From Gemmatimonadota bacterium (GTDB lineage: Bacteria > Gemmatimonadota > Gemmatimonadetes > Gemmatimonadales > GWC2-71-9), in contig JAOUDR010000126.1 in assembly GCA_029859185.1 (NCBI GenBank), positions 1-7,345 of the forward strand: a stretch of 7,345 bases of DNA, given 5' to 3'. The position numbers and the translations under genes are program-made. This document shows positions 1 to 5,933 of this stretch, piece by piece (the first letter of the stretch is position 1; the number at the start of each line of letters is the position of its first letter). A model generated the notes under the pieces. The model did not search any database and had not been told where the DNA came from. It saw nothing but the letters and a program-made list of their open reading frames with translations.

Positions 1-578
1 CTGAAGTACTGCGGCGTGAAGTTGCCCGCCTTGACCCCGTAGTGATACCGGGCGGCAATCACGCCGCGCACGACCCAGCCGAGTGGGAACGCCACGCCCA
101 CCTCCGGCGCGAACGCCAGATGCCACTTCTTCTGCGAGAGGCTGATCAGGCTGATGTCCACCCGCCGCTCCGCGTAGATCGTGCCGACGTTGGCGCCGAC
201 GTACGGCCGCACCGCGCCGCGCTGGCCAAAGTAGTAGTGCATGTTGGCGAACAGCGGGAACGCGTTGGTGTAACGGAACTGATTCCCCCCGATCGTGACG
301 TCGCCGATGGTGTTGGTCTGATCACCCTGGGAGTTGAACACGTGCCAGCCGAACGACAGCCCAGCCGAGACGTTCTCGTTCAGGATCTTGCGACCCTCGA
401 TCGTGACGCCGCGGAAGCTGAACGACTGCCCGCCGTCCCCCCCGGTGAAGGTCTTCTGGTCACCCAGGGGCAGGGCGGTGCTGTACGATCCCCCCCAATA
501 CCACTCGGAGTACTGGGCCTGCGCCGCGCTGGTGGCGACGAGGAGGAGGGCAAGCGGCAACAAGATACGCGTCTTCAT
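1..578 (-). CDS. Outer-membrane beta-barrel protein, OmpA/OmpW-like (partial, C-terminus beyond window)
   Basis: The reading frame opens at an ATG (578-576) and runs without a stop to the left edge, giving 192 codons of an incomplete gene. Residues 1-22 form a classic Sec signal peptide (MKTRILLPLALLL, cleavage after AQA). The mature part alternates short aromatic/hydrophobic strands with polar glycine/asparagine-rich turns, for example near residues 70-82, 106-117, 124-136 and 152-165 (LAFAPEVGVAFPLGW), as expected of an 8-strand-type barrel. The start is supported by a GGAGAGGG ribosome site that sits right after the stop codon of the upstream lipoprotein gene, 19 bp away, so the two are probably co-transcribed and translationally linked. 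The small-barrel class is well supported. The substrate or role is unknown, and the family call (OMP_b-brl-like) rests on pattern, not on a search. Confidence 0.75.
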   Translation of the reverse strand, partial: MKTRILLPLALLLVATSAAQAQYSEWYWGGSYSTALPLGDQKTFTGGDGGQSFSFRGVTIEGRKILNENVSAGLSFGWHVFNSQGDQTNTIGDVTIGGNQFRYTNAFPLFANMHYYFGQRGAVRPYVGANVGTIYAERRVDISLISLSQKKWHLAFAPEVGVAFPLGWVVRGVIAARYHYGVKAGNFTPQYF

Positions 579-597
579 GGTGTGAGTACCCTCTCCT

Positions 598-1239
598 CTA
601 CTTCTTGAGGTATTCGGACTGGTCGAACGCCCTGTCGATGCCGGCGAGCGCCCGAGTCAAGTTGCTGCTCGAGCTCGACGACAATACCCCGGCCATCGAG
701 GCGGTCCAGGCAAACCGGATCGTGCTGTCAGCGGGAGTGAATGAGGCGGTCTCGACCATGTCGAGGAACAGCGTGCCAGCGTCGAATTTCGTCTTCGTGA
801 CGTAGCCGGGATAGCCGGGATAGCCGGGATAGCCGGGATAGTAGCAGTAGTAGCAGGGCGGGTAGTACCAGCCCCAATGGCCCCACCAATAGCCCGGCGT
901 GTAGCTGGTGGCGGTGTACGTGTCCGCGACGACCGACGCGAGGACGAACACGTCCGGCGTGTCAGCCGGGAAGGTCACCTCAGTCCAGCCATAGTTGTTG
1001 AGGCGGGCCTTCGCCTTGGCGACGATGTCGCTGTCGAAATCGTGGTTGATCTGGACGTTGGACGAGTCCTCGTCGATCTGCACCACGGTGTCCGGCATCG
1101 CGTAGGTCAGCAGCGTGCTGTAATCCGACTCCGGGTTCCCGGACGAAAGCACGACGTCGAGCTGACCGAGGGAGGTTACGTCGCCGGGGTAACAGCTGGC
1201 GACTGCCAGGAACAACCCGGCGTACAGGGTCTTGCGCAT
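598..1239 (-). CDS. DUF4136 family lipoprotein with a Tyr/Trp/Gly/Pro-rich insert
   Basis: This is a 213-residue predicted lipoprotein. I chose the ATG at 1239-1237 over the upstream one at 1308 because it directly gives a lipoprotein signal (MRKTLYAGLFLAVASC, lipobox VASC, Cys16), and a GAAGGAG ribosome site lies about 11 nt upstream. The longer start would bury the signal behind 23 polar residues. The mature protein shows the DUF4136 layout: an early DYSTLLTYAMPD segment, a central helix region with a Trp (KARLNNYGWTEV, about 77-88), a DVFVLASVV strand (96-104), a GTLFLDMVE strand (155-163), then IRFAWTASMAGV and a C-terminal helix (195-210). Between them, residues 112-147 form an aromatic insert (GYWWGHWGWYY, a CYYC pair, then four PGY units) encoded partly by a 9-bp tandem repeat. 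The cellular role of DUF4136 proteins is not known to me; envelope attachment is inferred from the lipobox. It is the first gene of an operon with the barrel protein downstream. Confidence 0.85.
   Translation of the reverse strand: MRKTLYAGLFLAVASCYPGDVTSLGQLDVVLSSGNPESDYSTLLTYAMPDTVVQIDEDSSNVQINHDFDSDIVAKAKARLNNYGWTEVTFPADTPDVFVLASVVADTYTATSYTPGYWWGHWGWYYPPCYYCYYPGYPGYPGYPGYVTKTKFDAGTLFLDMVETASFTPADSTIRFAWTASMAGVLSSSSSSNLTRALAGIDRAFDQSEYLKK
803..838 (+). repeat. 9-bp in-frame tandem repeat, four perfect copies
   Basis: The unit TAGCCGGGA occurs four times without mismatch (803-811, 812-820, 821-829, 830-838) inside the DUF4136 gene. Read on the coding (minus) strand it encodes repeated Tyr-Pro-Gly. 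Because the unit is a multiple of three, copy-number change by slippage would lengthen or shorten the tract without breaking the frame. Confidence 0.95.
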
Positions 1240-1310
1240 CGGGATCTTCGCTCCTTCACACGTGGTTCGCCGACCGGTATCCGGCCAGGTCTCTTGGGAT
1301 ACAACCATGA

Positions 1311-1316
1311 AATATA
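1311..1316 (-). promoter_or_regulatory. Candidate -10 box for the DUF4136/barrel operon
   Basis: On the minus strand TATATT lies in an AT-rich island (TAGTTATATTTCATGG) that stands out in the 150-bp gap between the kinase stop and the lipoprotein gene. It would place transcription start near 1304 and give a leader of about 65 nt. No convincing -35 box is present at 16-18 bp. With its flank, TATATTTC is close to the TAnnTTTG -7 element known for Bacteroidetes primary sigma factors, but the matching upstream TTTG is missing, so this stays tentative. Confidence 0.35.
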
Positions 1317-1339
1317 ACTAGGAACGCCCTCGTCATGGG

Positions 1340-1358
1340 ACGGGCGATCTGCGCCCGT
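1340..1358 (-). terminator. Possible hairpin terminator after the kinase gene (no U-tract)
   Basis: A perfect 7-bp GC-rich stem (ACGGGCG with CGCCCGT) with a 5-nt loop lies about 31 nt after the kinase stop codon. No T-run follows in either direction, so it is not a textbook intrinsic terminator. Its position between two operons is the main support. Confidence 0.35.
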
Positions 1359-1389
1359 AAACCCGTGTGTGGAAGCTGAGGTTGCGCTG

Positions 1390-2979
1390 CTAGATCAACT
1401 CGGTGGAGGCTGCCGGCATCGTCGTGCCAGATGGAGCGGACCGTAACTGCCACCAGGCCATACGCTTGGCCTCGGTCCACTCGGTGGCGAGACCCAGTCC
1501 GGTCAGGCGCTGCGCCAGGTCGCCCGCGGTCTGCGGTCGCGCCGCGGGGTCCTTTTCCAGGAGGGCCAGCACCACGGCCTCGAGGTCGGGCGGGATGCCT
1601 GGCACGTGGACCGAGGGTGGGGTGGGTGCCTGGTTGGCATGCGACATTAGCATGGCCATGAGCGAATTGTGCTGGAACACCTCGCGTGCCGTGAGCAGCC
1701 AGTAGGCCACACACCCGAGCGCGTAGAGATCGGCCCGGCCATCGAGCGGGGCCTCGCTCATCACGGCTTCCGGCGCGATGAACCCCGGGGTGCCGGTGAC
1801 CATCTGCTGTTGCGTGAGCTTCGGGCCCGATGAGGGCTTGTCGTCCTGTTCGCGAGGCTTCACGAGCCCGAAGTCCAGCACCTTCACGAAATCCGTCTCG
1901 AGTCCGTAGCGGCAGAGGAAGATGTTGGCGGGCTTGATGTCCCGGTGGATCAGGCCGCGCTCGTGCGCCTCGGCGAGGGAGTGGCAGGCCTGGATCAGGA
2001 TGTGCGCCACCCGTTCGGGCGGCTGGGTGCCGTTTTCGGTCACGAGTGTGTGGAGGTCAAGGCCGTCCAGCAGTTCCATCACGTAGTAGAACGTGCCGTC
2101 GCGGGCGACCCCGAAATCATAGACCCCGATCGTATGTGGCGAATGCAGCTGGGCTGTGGCCTGCGCTTCCCGCTCGAACCGGCGAAACAGCTTCTCGGTA
2201 TTCGCCGCCTTGGCACCCAGCGCGTCGGGACTGATCAGCTTCACCGCCGCCCGGCGGGCCAACAGTCGGTGGGTGGCCTCCCAGACCTGTCCCATGCCGC
2301 CCTCGCCGAGCTGCCGTACCAGGTGATAGTTGCCCACCGCCCGGGCCGCCTGGATCTTCTCACCCAGTCTGTGGATGGCCCGCGTGATCCCAAGCGCGAC
2401 GACGACGGCGAGGATGTTCGGCCAGAGGCGCGAGGCAGCCTTCCCAAGCGACGGCAGCGTCCACGCGTCGACGCTCCAGGCGAAATAGACGGCGGCGATC
2501 GGTTCCGCGGCCGCGGCCAGGACGGCGGCGAGCAGCGTGCGCCCCATCGTCCCGGGGACCATCACCGGGAACACCAGCACCCAGACGGCGTTGGGGGACC
2601 AGACGTAGCCGACCTCCGGATCCACGAACCAGTTGAAGGGCACGGTGGACGCGGCGAAGACGGCTGCGAGCAGGACGGCGTAGGCAAGACCGACGTCGAT
2701 GATCCGACGGGGCGAGAGCTTGTAGGTCAGCCAGAAGACCAGTCCGGTGGCGGACAGGACGACTAGATCCTCGCCGAACTCGACGCGGGCGGGAAGGAAC
2801 GCCGCCCGGAACGTCCGGTCGGCGATCAGGTTCAGCCCCACCACGACGGTGATCACGATGCACAGCGCCCGCAGCCGCCGCGCCGCGTCTTCGAGGAGAT
2901 CCAACGGCAGCGATCCGGTCCCGGTCGCACCGGCGGGTAGCCGTGTGATACGAGGCTCGAGGGAGATGGGGCTGGTCAT
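1390..2979 (-). CDS. Membrane-anchored Ser/Thr protein kinase with N-terminal six-helix domain
   Basis: The 529-residue protein has two parts. Residues 36-202 hold about six hydrophobic segments (approximately 38-53, 71-88, 94-113, 130-145, 149-168, 184-202), which would place both ends in the cytoplasm. Residues 218-495 are a complete Hanks-type kinase: glycine loop LGEGGMGQVW (224-233), ATP-binding Lys247 in AAVKLIS, likely helix-C Glu271, catalytic HRDIKPAN (345-352), DFG (369-371), activation segment with GTPGF and APE (402-404), Asp417 and Arg481. All catalytic residues are present, so it should be active. The tail (496-529) has a WTEAKRMAWW motif and many Ser/Thr residues that could be phosphorylated. 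The ATG at 2979 has only a weak ribosome site, 45 bp after the FadL-like gene's stop, suggesting co-transcription with two outer-membrane proteins. Unlike PknB-type kinases, the membrane part precedes the kinase and no PASTA repeats or large external domain are seen. Substrate and signal are unknown. Confidence 0.93.
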   Translation of the reverse strand: MTSPISLEPRITRLPAGATGTGSLPLDLLEDAARRLRALCIVITVVVGLNLIADRTFRAAFLPARVEFGEDLVVLSATGLVFWLTYKLSPRRIIDVGLAYAVLLAAVFAASTVPFNWFVDPEVGYVWSPNAVWVLVFPVMVPGTMGRTLLAAVLAAAAEPIAAVYFAWSVDAWTLPSLGKAASRLWPNILAVVVALGITRAIHRLGEKIQAARAVGNYHLVRQLGEGGMGQVWEATHRLLARRAAVKLISPDALGAKAANTEKLFRRFEREAQATAQLHSPHTIGVYDFGVARDGTFYYVMELLDGLDLHTLVTENGTQPPERVAHILIQACHSLAEAHERGLIHRDIKPANIFLCRYGLETDFVKVLDFGLVKPREQDDKPSSGPKLTQQQMVTGTPGFIAPEAVMSEAPLDGRADLYALGCVAYWLLTAREVFQHNSLMAMLMSHANQAPTPPSVHVPGIPPDLEAVVLALLEKDPAARPQTAGDLAQRLTGLGLATEWTEAKRMAWWQLRSAPSGTTMPAASTELI

Positions 2980-3024
2980 GGCGAACTCACGGTTCGAGAC
3001 GAGCGCTCGCTCGGTGGGGGAGCG

Positions 3025-4401
3025 TCACAGCGAGAATGCAAGAATGAAGCGAATCGACCGGTAGCGCACCCCCAGGGTCTCCGGAATGAGGTCCTGGATG
3101 GGGTCCGGTGGTTGCCCCGGGGCGTAGGAGATTTCGTCGGCACCGCGGCCGTAGCTCAGGCCTAAGGTGACGTCGGATCCCTGGAAACGGAAGGCCGTGC
3201 CGGCCGTGACGTAGTAGGCGTCCCACGAGCTCAACGAGAGGCTCGTCGGCGCCCCCGCCGGCCGGGCGCTGAAGTTGGTCTGAAAGCTGGCGAACCCGGA
3301 CAGCCAGGGCCGGAATGCGTGTTCCACTCCGAGCCCGACGTTGAAGACGCCCTGCAACGCATAGGACAGGTCGGCGCGGATGGTGTCGCCGGTGGGTTGG
3401 AGCAGGAATGGCGCCGGGTCGAACACCGGGAAGGAGTCCACGGGCGCGTACCACTCGCTGGAAACGTGCAGGCGCGTGGCACCGAATTGCTTCATGCCAC
3501 CGATCCCGATGGCCCACGACGAGCGATACGTGACCGGCAGCCCGTTCTGGTACGTGACGGCCGCCAGGGGATCCGGCTCCCCGTCACCGTCGATATCGGC
3601 GCCGGCGAGCGTCCGGTTGTAGCGAATGTCCCCGGAGCCGCGCAGCCCGAGGCGTGGAGTCGTGACCGTGAGCCCGAGCGATGCCCCCAGCCACTCCCAC
3701 GCGATGCCGCCTTTCAGCAACAGGCCGATATGGGACATCTTGGCGAAGTTCTCGCTGCGGGAGACGGCGTTCTGCCCGATAGTGTCCGCCACCTGCAGCT
3801 CCACACGGGACAGCCCGCGCTGACTGCGATAGGTGACGAAGGTCGAGAGGCCGATCCCCGCACGGCGCCCCAGGGCGTAGCCCCAGCTCAGGCCGTACCA
3901 TGACTCGCTCAAGTCCTGCGAGATCTCGATAAGCGAGGCAACGGTCTCGGGCCCGCCTCCGGGCAACGCGTCCCCGGTGAGCGTACCGGCGGAGACCATC
4001 TCGTTCTGAAAGCGCTGGCGCGTAAACCCCGAGTACCCGAACACGTGCTTGTTGCCGAGGCGGAACGGGAGGAGGCCGCCGAAGAACCCCGGCGCAGGGT
4101 CAAAGCGGGTGGAGGTGAGGCCGCCCCCGTCCCCCTGGGGGTCTCGGAGATTGAGCCGGCCGTATTCGAGCACCCGGGAGGTGGCGATGAGGGCCGCGTC
4201 CTCGAGTAGGGCCAAAGCACCGGGGTTGTAGTACGTCGCGGAGACCTCGAGCACCGACCCGATCACGGCCCCGCCCAGCAGGGTCGCGCGTGTGCCGTAC
4301 TGGTGGGTCCAGTAGTGGGCGTCCTGGGCGTGGGCCGACACGACGCTCGCGGCCAGGCCAGCGGCGACGGCCGCGGTACCGAGAGCGCCCCGCATGCGCA
4401 C
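3025..4401 (-). CDS. FadL/OmpP1-like outer-membrane beta-barrel protein
   Basis: This is a 458-residue protein with a signal peptide (residues 1-26, cleavage after AHA or AHAQ). The N-terminal segment GTRATLLGGAVIG followed by VSATYYNPGALAL (about 36-65) matches the FadL/OmpP1/TodX N-terminus, where a conserved NP(A/G) motif follows the hatch region, and the length fits a 14-strand transporter for hydrophobic substrates. The rest shows repeated amphipathic strands with aromatic edges (168-193, 226-254, 292-319, 342-376, 393-419, 442-458). Residues 269-277 carry a DxDxDGxxD loop resembling a calcium-binding motif. The start at 4401 is a GTG, only 7 bp after the upstream gene's stop, with a weak AGG at suitable spacing. 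An ATG two codons later (4395) is equally possible and changes nothing in the mature protein. It is the middle gene of the barrel-barrel-kinase operon. Family assignment is moderate; fatty-acid transport is not shown. Confidence 0.72.
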   Translation of the reverse strand: MRMRGALGTAAVAAGLAASVVSAHAQDAHYWTHQYGTRATLLGGAVIGSVLEVSATYYNPGALALLEDAALIATSRVLEYGRLNLRDPQGDGGGLTSTRFDPAPGFFGGLLPFRLGNKHVFGYSGFTRQRFQNEMVSAGTLTGDALPGGGPETVASLIEISQDLSESWYGLSWGYALGRRAGIGLSTFVTYRSQRGLSRVELQVADTIGQNAVSRSENFAKMSHIGLLLKGGIAWEWLGASLGLTVTTPRLGLRGSGDIRYNRTLAGADIDGDGEPDPLAAVTYQNGLPVTYRSSWAIGIGGMKQFGATRLHVSSEWYAPVDSFPVFDPAPFLLQPTGDTIRADLSYALQGVFNVGLGVEHAFRPWLSGFASFQTNFSARPAGAPTSLSLSSWDAYYVTAGTAFRFQGSDVTLGLSYGRGADEISYAPGQPPDPIQDLIPETLGVRYRSIRFILAFSL

Positions 4402-4408
4402 GGTTGGC

Positions 4409-5095
4409 CTAGAAGGCGATCGTCAGTCCGCCGCCAGCGGTCCCCTGCACGATGGCGGTGCCGCCACCAAGCGTGGCGTAGCAGCCGCCGGCCCCGCACA
4501 GAAAGCCGCCGCCACCCCACTGGATCGGCAGCAGGAGCCCTGCCTCCCCGCGAATCCCAAACCGGGAGCCGAGCCAGGCCGTAGCGCCCGCGGCGAACCG
4601 GAAGGCAAAGGCCCAATCGGAGCCGTAGTCGATGCCCGCGCTGTTCCGGCGGGCGTCAAACAGCGTGGCCCCGGCCGTCGCGACGAAGAACGGGGTCAGC
4701 CGTCCGGATCGCACCGGCTCGTACCGTCCGCCGAGTTGGAAGTAGTGGACCCCCATGGGCGCGACCTCTTCCTTCACCCCCGGGACCTGCTCCAGGCGGA
4801 GACTCGTCGGCTGGTAGCTGTAGTACAACTCGCCCTTCGCGCCGGGTCGGACCTGGAAGTTGAGCACGCCAGCGAAGTTCTCCGTTGGCGCGAGACTCAG
4901 CTTGCCCCGGTTCGTGGTAAGGCTGCCGCCCCATTGATAGGTGACCATCGCCGAGAGGGACACGCGCGGCTCGGGCGCATACCGCACGGGGCGCAGGCCG
5001 CGCTGCGCTTCGGCATGTGAAGGCGCGACGGCGGCAAGCACGACGAGGGCGGCGAAGAGACGCCTGGTGGAGCGGAGCGAACGATTCACGAGCAT
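4409..5095 (-). CDS. Small outer-membrane beta-barrel protein
   Basis: This 228-residue protein is the first gene of the operon with the FadL-like barrel and the kinase. Residues 1-31 form a signal peptide with a basic start (MLVNRSLRSTRRLF), a hydrophobic core and cleavage near AEA-Q. The mature part alternates strands and turns (VSLSAMVTYQWGG, AGVLNFQVRPG, GELYYSYQPTSLRL, HYFQLGGRYEP, TPFFVATAGATLF, WAFAFRFAAGATAWL) and ends in a phenylalanine (LTIAF), the usual signature for BAM-dependent insertion. A glycine-rich stretch near residues 194-212 contains two cysteines (200 and 205) that could form a small disulfide loop in the periplasm or outside. The start ATG at 5095 has no clear ribosome site. 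I cannot name a specific family beyond barrel protein of roughly eight to ten strands. Confidence 0.8.
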   Translation of the reverse strand: MLVNRSLRSTRRLFAALVVLAAVAPSHAEAQRGLRPVRYAPEPRVSLSAMVTYQWGGSLTTNRGKLSLAPTENFAGVLNFQVRPGAKGELYYSYQPTSLRLEQVPGVKEEVAPMGVHYFQLGGRYEPVRSGRLTPFFVATAGATLFDARRNSAGIDYGSDWAFAFRFAAGATAWLGSRFGIRGEAGLLLPIQWGGGGFLCGAGGCYATLGGGTAIVQGTAGGGLTIAF

Positions 5096-5122
5096 GGTGA
5101 GTCCAAGTAGAGGGTTTGTGCG

Positions 5123-5128
5123 AATATA
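5123..5128 (-). promoter_or_regulatory. Candidate -10 box for the barrel-barrel-kinase operon
   Basis: A TATATT hexamer on the minus strand lies 27 bp before the start codon of the first operon gene and is the only AT-rich patch in a GC-rich spacer. The sequence 17 bp upstream (TGCGCT) is not a recognisable -35 box. Transcription would start near 5116, giving a leader of about 20 nt. Confidence 0.35.
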
Positions 5129-5251
5129 GGCCGCGGGACGAGGGGAGCGCAGCGAGCTTCCCGTGCTCGGCGCGCTCGGTGGGTTCCGGCTCGCGGAGGA
5201 GCCGCCGGGTCGCGTTGCCTGGATGTCCGCGGACGAGCGGTGGCAGAGACA

Positions 5252-5289
5252 CCACCGCCCCTCGACCGCGGGGTGGTGAGAGGCGGTGG
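5252..5289 (-). terminator. Possible terminator hairpin after the tRNA cluster
   Basis: Immediately after the last tRNA, a perfect 8-bp outer stem (CCACCGCC with GGCGGTGG on the minus strand) encloses a C-rich/G-rich core (CCCC and GGGG) that can pair alternatively. A third copy of the arm (GCGGTGG, 5237-5243) can compete for pairing with 5252-5258. There is no U-tract. Position at the end of the tRNA unit is the main argument. The remaining spacer (5131-5251) holds only short palindromes, such as GTCCGCGGAC at 5225-5234 and a 6-bp stem at 5187-5204. Confidence 0.35.
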
Positions 5290-5293
5290 AGAA

Positions 5294-5367
<74 letters not shown>

Positions 5368-5377
5368 CTGACCGTTT

Positions 5378-5437
5378 GCCGATGGCCGATTGCCGTTCGC
5401 CGATCCTTCCCTGACGCGTCGGCTATCGGCCATCGGC
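5378..5437. repeat. Long inverted repeat in the spacer between tRNA-Pro and tRNA-Arg(CCG)
   Basis: A 13-bp perfect inverted repeat (GCCGATGGCCGAT at 5378-5390, ATCGGCCATCGGC at 5425-5437) continues inward after one T-T mismatch by 4 more pairs (GCCG 5392-5395 with CGGC 5420-5423), leaving a loop of about 24 nt. The arms themselves are built from short GCCGAT and GGCCAT units, which also recur just outside (TGTCGGCCATCG, to 5449). In the tRNA precursor it would form a strong hairpin between two tRNAs. There is no U-tract, so it may serve processing or simply be a repeat insertion. Confidence 0.85.
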
Positions 5438-5455
5438 TGTCGGCCATCGTAGTCA

Positions 5456-5530
5456 TCGGGGCGCCCGGATTTGAACCGGGGACCTCCTGCTCCCGAAGCA
5501 GGCGCGCTAACCGGGCTGCGCTACGCCCCG
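5456..5530 (-). tRNA. tRNA-Pro (anticodon CGG)
   Basis: The cloverleaf is 75 nt long. The acceptor CGGGGCG pairs with CGCCCCG, including the C1-G72 pair typical of bacterial tRNA-Pro, with discriminator A73. The anticodon stem CCTGC/GCAGG has loop TTCGGGA, and the T-arm is CCCGG-TTCAAAT-CCGGG. Anticodon CGG reads CCG. CCA is not encoded. Its 5' end lies 5 nt from the 3' end of the preceding tRNA-Arg(ACG). Confidence 0.97.
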
Positions 5531-5535
5531 CGTGA

Positions 5536-5609
5536 TGCGCCCGGAAGGACTCGAACCTCCAACCTTCTGGTCCGTAGCCAGACGCTCTATCCAGTTGAGC
5601 TACGGGCGC
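5536..5609 (-). tRNA. tRNA-Arg (anticodon ACG)
   Basis: This is a 74-nt cloverleaf. Acceptor GCGCCCG pairs with CGGGCGC, discriminator A73, anticodon stem TCTGG/CCAGA with loop CTACGGA, and T-arm GGAGG-TTCGAGT-CCTTC including one G-U pair. Anticodon ACG is normally edited to ICG by TadA and reads CGU, CGC and CGA. CCA is not encoded. Only one nucleotide separates it from tRNA-Val upstream, so the 3' end of Val and the 5' end of Arg must be cut almost at the same point. Confidence 0.97.
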
Positions 5610-5610
5610 A

Positions 5611-5684
5611 TGGGCGGTACAAGACTCGAACTTGTGACCTCCACGATGTCAACGTGGCGCTCTAACCAACTGAGCTAACCGCCC
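5611..5684 (-). tRNA. tRNA-Val (anticodon GAC)
   Basis: This is a 74-nt cloverleaf. Acceptor GGGCGGT pairs with ACCGCCC, discriminator A73, D-arm with GCTCAGTTGGTTAGAGC, anticodon stem CCACG/CGTGG with loop TTGACAT, and T-arm ACAAG-TTCGAGT-CTTGT. Anticodon GAC reads GUC and GUU. CCA is not encoded. Confidence 0.97.
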
Positions 5685-5700
5685 ATCCTCAGGCGCCTGA

Positions 5701-5803
5701 CGGTCAGACGGTCAGACGGCTAGCGGCCCTCAGGAGCCAGGGAACGGGTGCATGCACCCTACTCCTCGGCCCTAGACACCGCTAGCCGTCTTGCCGTCTG
5801 TCT
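5701..5803. repeat. Nested inverted-repeat element of about 100 bp between tRNA-fMet and tRNA-Val
   Basis: Outer arms 5705-5726 and 5779-5800 are inverted copies matching at 20 of 22 positions; each holds a perfect 13-mer core (CCGCTAGCCGTCT on the right arm). Inside lie a smaller pair (AGGAG 5732-5736 and CTCCT 5762-5766), a directly repeated GGCCCT (5725-5730 and 5768-5773), and a perfect 14-bp palindrome GGGTGCATGCACCC at 5746-5759. The whole forms one long, interrupted hairpin. It has no open reading frame, so it resembles a REP/MITE-like non-coding element, though no target-site duplication is evident. Confidence 0.85.
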
Positions 5804-5818
5804 CCGTCCAGGTCCTAG

Positions 5819-5892
5819 TAGCGGGGGTGGGATTTGAACCCACGACCTCCGGGTTATGAGCCCGGCGAGCTACCAGACTGCTCCACCCCGCG
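5819..5892 (-). tRNA. Initiator tRNA-fMet (anticodon CAT)
   Basis: This 74-nt cloverleaf has the hallmarks of a bacterial initiator. The first acceptor position is unpaired (C1 opposite U72, then GCGGGG pairing with CCCCGC), the anticodon stem CCGGG/CCCGG carries the three consecutive G-C pairs next to loop CTCATAA, and the body GTGGAGCAGTCTGGTAGCTCG closely matches known initiators. The T-arm is GTGGG-TTCAAAT-CCCAC and the discriminator is A73. CCA is not encoded. U72 replaces the A72 of the E. coli molecule but keeps the mismatch needed for formylation and for rejection by EF-Tu. Confidence 0.96.
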
Positions 5893-5933
5893 CCGTTTGC
5901 GGTACCGACGGCCGTTGGCCGCCACTTCCTGTT

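Noticed and set aside
42..608. 188-codon plus-strand open frame opposite the first barrel gene and its flank
   Set aside because: It is antisense to a gene with a clear signal peptide and barrel pattern, its product is Arg/Ala/Pro-rich low-complexity, and it lacks a ribosome site.
1240..1308. Longer start of the DUF4136 protein at 1308
   Set aside because: It would add 23 polar residues before an intact lipoprotein signal peptide; the ribosome site favours 1239.
1945..2766. 273-codon plus-strand open frame
   Set aside because: It lies entirely opposite the kinase gene, which has every catalytic motif; the length reflects high GC content.
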